From the NCBI GenBank assembly GCA_013388855.1, contig JACAEM010000038.1:1-64000 (forward strand): a DNA stretch of 64,000 bases. The letters run 5' to 3'. A program made the translations under genes and the position numbers. The notes under the pieces were generated by a model that was not told the origin of the DNA, searched no databases, and saw nothing but the letters and a program-made list of their open reading frames with translations. Positions 62,471-64,000 of this stretch are shown piece by piece (position 1 is the stretch's first letter; each line of letters starts with the position of its first letter). This stretch comes from Chloroflexota bacterium. GTDB lineage: Bacteria > Chloroflexota > Anaerolineae > Anaerolineales > Villigracilaceae.

Positions 62471-63505
62471 ATGAATATTGCTGATGTCATCAAATCGTTG
62501 GCTGGGCTGGCATGGCTGGCTGTGGTCGGGCTTGGCATTCTTACGATTGCGCGTGCAAGCCGTAACCAAAACGCCAAAGGAATAGGTTCGCTTGTGGTTG
62601 GCATGATCGTCCTGGCGGTCGTGCTGACGCTTGTCGGCGCCGGGCTGGTCTTTATCGAGCCTACCGAAGCGGGTGTGGTCATCACCATCCTTGGGGAGGG
62701 CGGTCTGCGACCCGAACCGCTTCAGGCAGGTTTGCACTGGATTGTGCCATTCGTAGAAAGAGTCGAACTCTACCCTACCACCACGCAAACTTTCACCATG
62801 GCGCGTACATCCGCCGAGGGTGAAAACCAGGGGGAGGTCACCGTCGAAGCCCGCACATCCGATGGACAACGGATCTTTGTTGATTCATCCGTGATTTTCA
62901 AGATCGAACCTTCGGCAGTGATCCAGATTCACAAGGCTTGGCAGCGACGGTATCAGGATGACCTGATCCTGCCGCAGGCTCGCGGAATCATTCGTGACGC
63001 CGTTTCGCAGTACCGCGTGGACGAAGTCTTAAGCACCAAGCGGTTCGACATGACCAATCATGTCACCGAAGAGTTGAGAAAAGTCATGGCGGAAAACGGC
63101 TTGACCCTGGTTGACTTTGTGCTGCGCGACATCACCTTCACCGAAGAATATGCCCAATCCATCGAGCAGAAACAGATTGCCGAGCAGCAGGCGCTGCAAG
63201 CCAAGTTTGTGGTCGAGCAGAAAAAACAGGAAGCTGAACAAGCCCGGCAAATCGCGCAGGGTCAGGCGGATGCAGCGGTGATTGCCGCGAAGGGAGCGGC
63301 AGAGGCGCAAATCATCCAGGCGGAGGCGCAGGCGAAAGCCAATGAGTTGATCGGTCAATCGATCCAGGACAACCCGGAAATTTTGCAATACCAATACATC
63401 CTGAAACTGGCGCCAGGTGTGCAGACCATCTTCATCCCTAGCGGTAACCAGTTCATTCTGCCTTTGCCTAATACGACGATCAACCCGGCTGTTGAAACGC
63501 CATAG
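62471..63505 (+). CDS. SPFH/Band 7 protein (prohibitin-like)
   Basis: A 344-residue protein with two N-terminal helices (LAWLAVVGLGILTIARAS, GSLVVGMIVLAVVLTLVGAGLVFI), an SPFH domain (EPTEAGVVITILGEGGLRPEPLQAGLHWIVPFVERVELYPTTTQTFTM) and an Ala/Gln/Glu-rich coiled coil (QQALQAKFVVEQKKQEAEQARQIAQGQADAAVIAAKGAAEAQ). It is closer to prohibitins than to the stomatin at 56590. GGAGG precedes ATG 62471; the ORF track runs 95 codons too far upstream. TATAAT lies upstream near 62436. Confidence 0.92.
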   Translation: MNIADVIKSLAGLAWLAVVGLGILTIARASRNQNAKGIGSLVVGMIVLAVVLTLVGAGLVFIEPTEAGVVITILGEGGLRPEPLQAGLHWIVPFVERVELYPTTTQTFTMARTSAEGENQGEVTVEARTSDGQRIFVDSSVIFKIEPSAVIQIHKAWQRRYQDDLILPQARGIIRDAVSQYRVDEVLSTKRFDMTNHVTEELRKVMAENGLTLVDFVLRDITFTEEYAQSIEQKQIAEQQALQAKFVVEQKKQEAEQARQIAQGQADAAVIAAKGAAEAQIIQAEAQAKANELIGQSIQDNPEILQYQYILKLAPGVQTIFIPSGNQFILPLPNTTINPAVETP

Positions 63506-63521
63506 AACAACCCGACAGAGC

Positions 63522-63567
63522 ATGGAAAGTAGAAAGTGGAAACACTCTTCTACTTTCTACTTTCCAT
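63522..63567 (+). terminator. Hairpin after the SPFH gene; second copy of a palindromic repeat
   Basis: A perfect 16-base stem ATGGAAAGTAGAAAGT/ACTTTCTACTTTCCAT with a 14-base loop, followed by TTTCATT, between the SPFH stop and selD. It shares its arms and loop with the hairpin at 56533-56568. Confidence 0.82.
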
Positions 63568-63580
63568 TTTCATTAACACC

Positions 63581-64000
63581 ATGCCCATTCCTCACTCTGG
63601 ACGCGAAATCCGTCTGACGACACTTTCCGCCTGTGCGGGTTGAGCGTCTAAATTAAGCGCGGATGCGCTGACGCAGGTTCTGCGTCCCATCAAAGACATC
63701 TTTGACGCCGCCTCCTTTCCGGACCTGTTGGTGGGGCTACGGGAACCAGATGACGCGGCTGTTTGGCGTTTGGCTGACAACCAAGCCATCGTAGTCACCA
63801 CCGACTTCTTCACCCCGGTGGTGGACGATGCCTATGACTATGGCTCCATTGCCGCGGCGAACAGCCTCTCAGACGTGTATGCAATGGGCGGGCATCCCTT
63901 CCTGGCGTTGAACGTCGCCGCGCTGCCGGACAATCTGCCGACCGAGGTATCCAGCGAGATCATTCGCGGCGGCGCGGAGAAAGCGCGCGAAGCCGGGGTC
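63581..64000 (+). CDS. selD: Selenide, water dikinase, N-terminal part, selenocysteine-containing
   Basis: Cut by the right edge. Translation from ATG 63581 reads MPIPHSGREIRLTTLSACAG, then TGA at 63641, then ASKLSADALTQVLRPIKDIF and on to the window end without another stop, through VVTTDFFTPVVDDAYDYGSIAAANSLSDVYAMGGHPFLALNVAALP, an unmistakable SelD/AIR-synthase sequence. In SelD the catalytic residue is Cys or Sec, three residues before a conserved Lys; here it is U-A-S-K at residue 21. The TGA is therefore read as selenocysteine. The enzyme makes selenophosphate for Sec-tRNA synthesis. The ORF track misses it because of the TGA. Confidence 0.93.
63641..63674 (+). promoter_or_regulatory. 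Selenocysteine TGA and SECIS-like hairpin in selD
   Basis: Directly after TGA, GCGTC (63644-63648) pairs with GACGC (63670-63674), and AGCGC (63656-63660) pairs with GCGCT (63665-63669). The loop is GGAT and a seven-base bulge TAAATTA lies on the 5' side. The apical loop with G begins 18 bases after the TGA, the spacing seen for bacterial SECIS elements that bind SelB. Confidence 0.8.

Noticed and set aside
63592-63813. 73-residue minus-strand ORF at the right edge
   Set aside because: It is antisense to selD, which the ORF track failed to call because of the selenocysteine TGA.

Overview
The window reads like a chromosomal segment of a Chloroflexota bacterium, most likely an Anaerolineae-type member. 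This is inference from gene content, not a database result. The pointers are: Pro/Thr-rich SH3-like surface proteins with a single C-terminal membrane anchor, a two-repeat 'YFxRARFE' secreted protein, an FhaA/FhaB/RodA-PbpA cluster as in Gram-positive relatives, a large proton pyrophosphatase, no outer-membrane genes, and several genes whose -10 box sits 6-8 bases before the ATG (leaderless mRNAs). Nearly all genes are complete; only the CRISPR array (left edge) and selD (right edge) are cut.

Layout. 1-405: leader-distal end of a type I-C-like CRISPR array, with no cas genes inside the window. 426-4070: minus-strand methyltransferase, MFS exporter, SpoU-family RNA methylase and membrane protein, with 1-base stop/start overlaps inside the two pairs. 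4100-9866: a peptide ABC importer (binding protein, OppB, a fused OppC-OppD, OppF), followed by a plus-strand S9 peptidase and a creatininase-family amidohydrolase. 13231-16398: gpmA, an AP-superfamily phosphohydrolase and a 52-residue 'YIDPGTG' membrane protein. 16509-19049: mutS. 19245-30096: a minus-strand surface-polysaccharide cluster with an amidotransferase/HisH-like/HisF-like trio pointing to an acetamidino sugar. 30206-32626: H+-pyrophosphatase. 32816-35164: IscA-like protein, paired SH3-like anchored proteins and a zinc-ribbon protein. 35286-39915: FhaA-like, FhaB-like, MTA phosphorylase and a RodA-PbpA fusion whose transpeptidase half has lost its active-site motifs. 39959-44630: ferredoxin, Mn-type SOD, DMT exporter, two-subunit aconitase X and a YbaK-like deacylase. 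44971-45942: initiator tRNA and a response-regulator-like protein without a phosphorylatable Asp. 46037-48153: an A+T-rich restriction-modification pair. 48182-58116: L,D-transpeptidase, SWIM protein, MFS exporter, split glutamine-dependent NAD synthetase, tRNA-Ser, beta-CASP nuclease, RNase D, GNAT, and SPFH/NfeD. 58272-64000: wecC, wecB, secreted repeat protein, PyrK-like protein, second SPFH protein, and the start of selD with an in-frame TGA.

The points most worth following are: (1) the SEDS-PBP fusion with a degenerate transpeptidase; (2) the restriction-modification pair in which the methyltransferase carries a catalytically broken copy of its partner nuclease; (3) selD as a selenoprotein with a SECIS-like hairpin right after the TGA, which the ORF track misses; and (4) the recurrent leaderless promoter layout.
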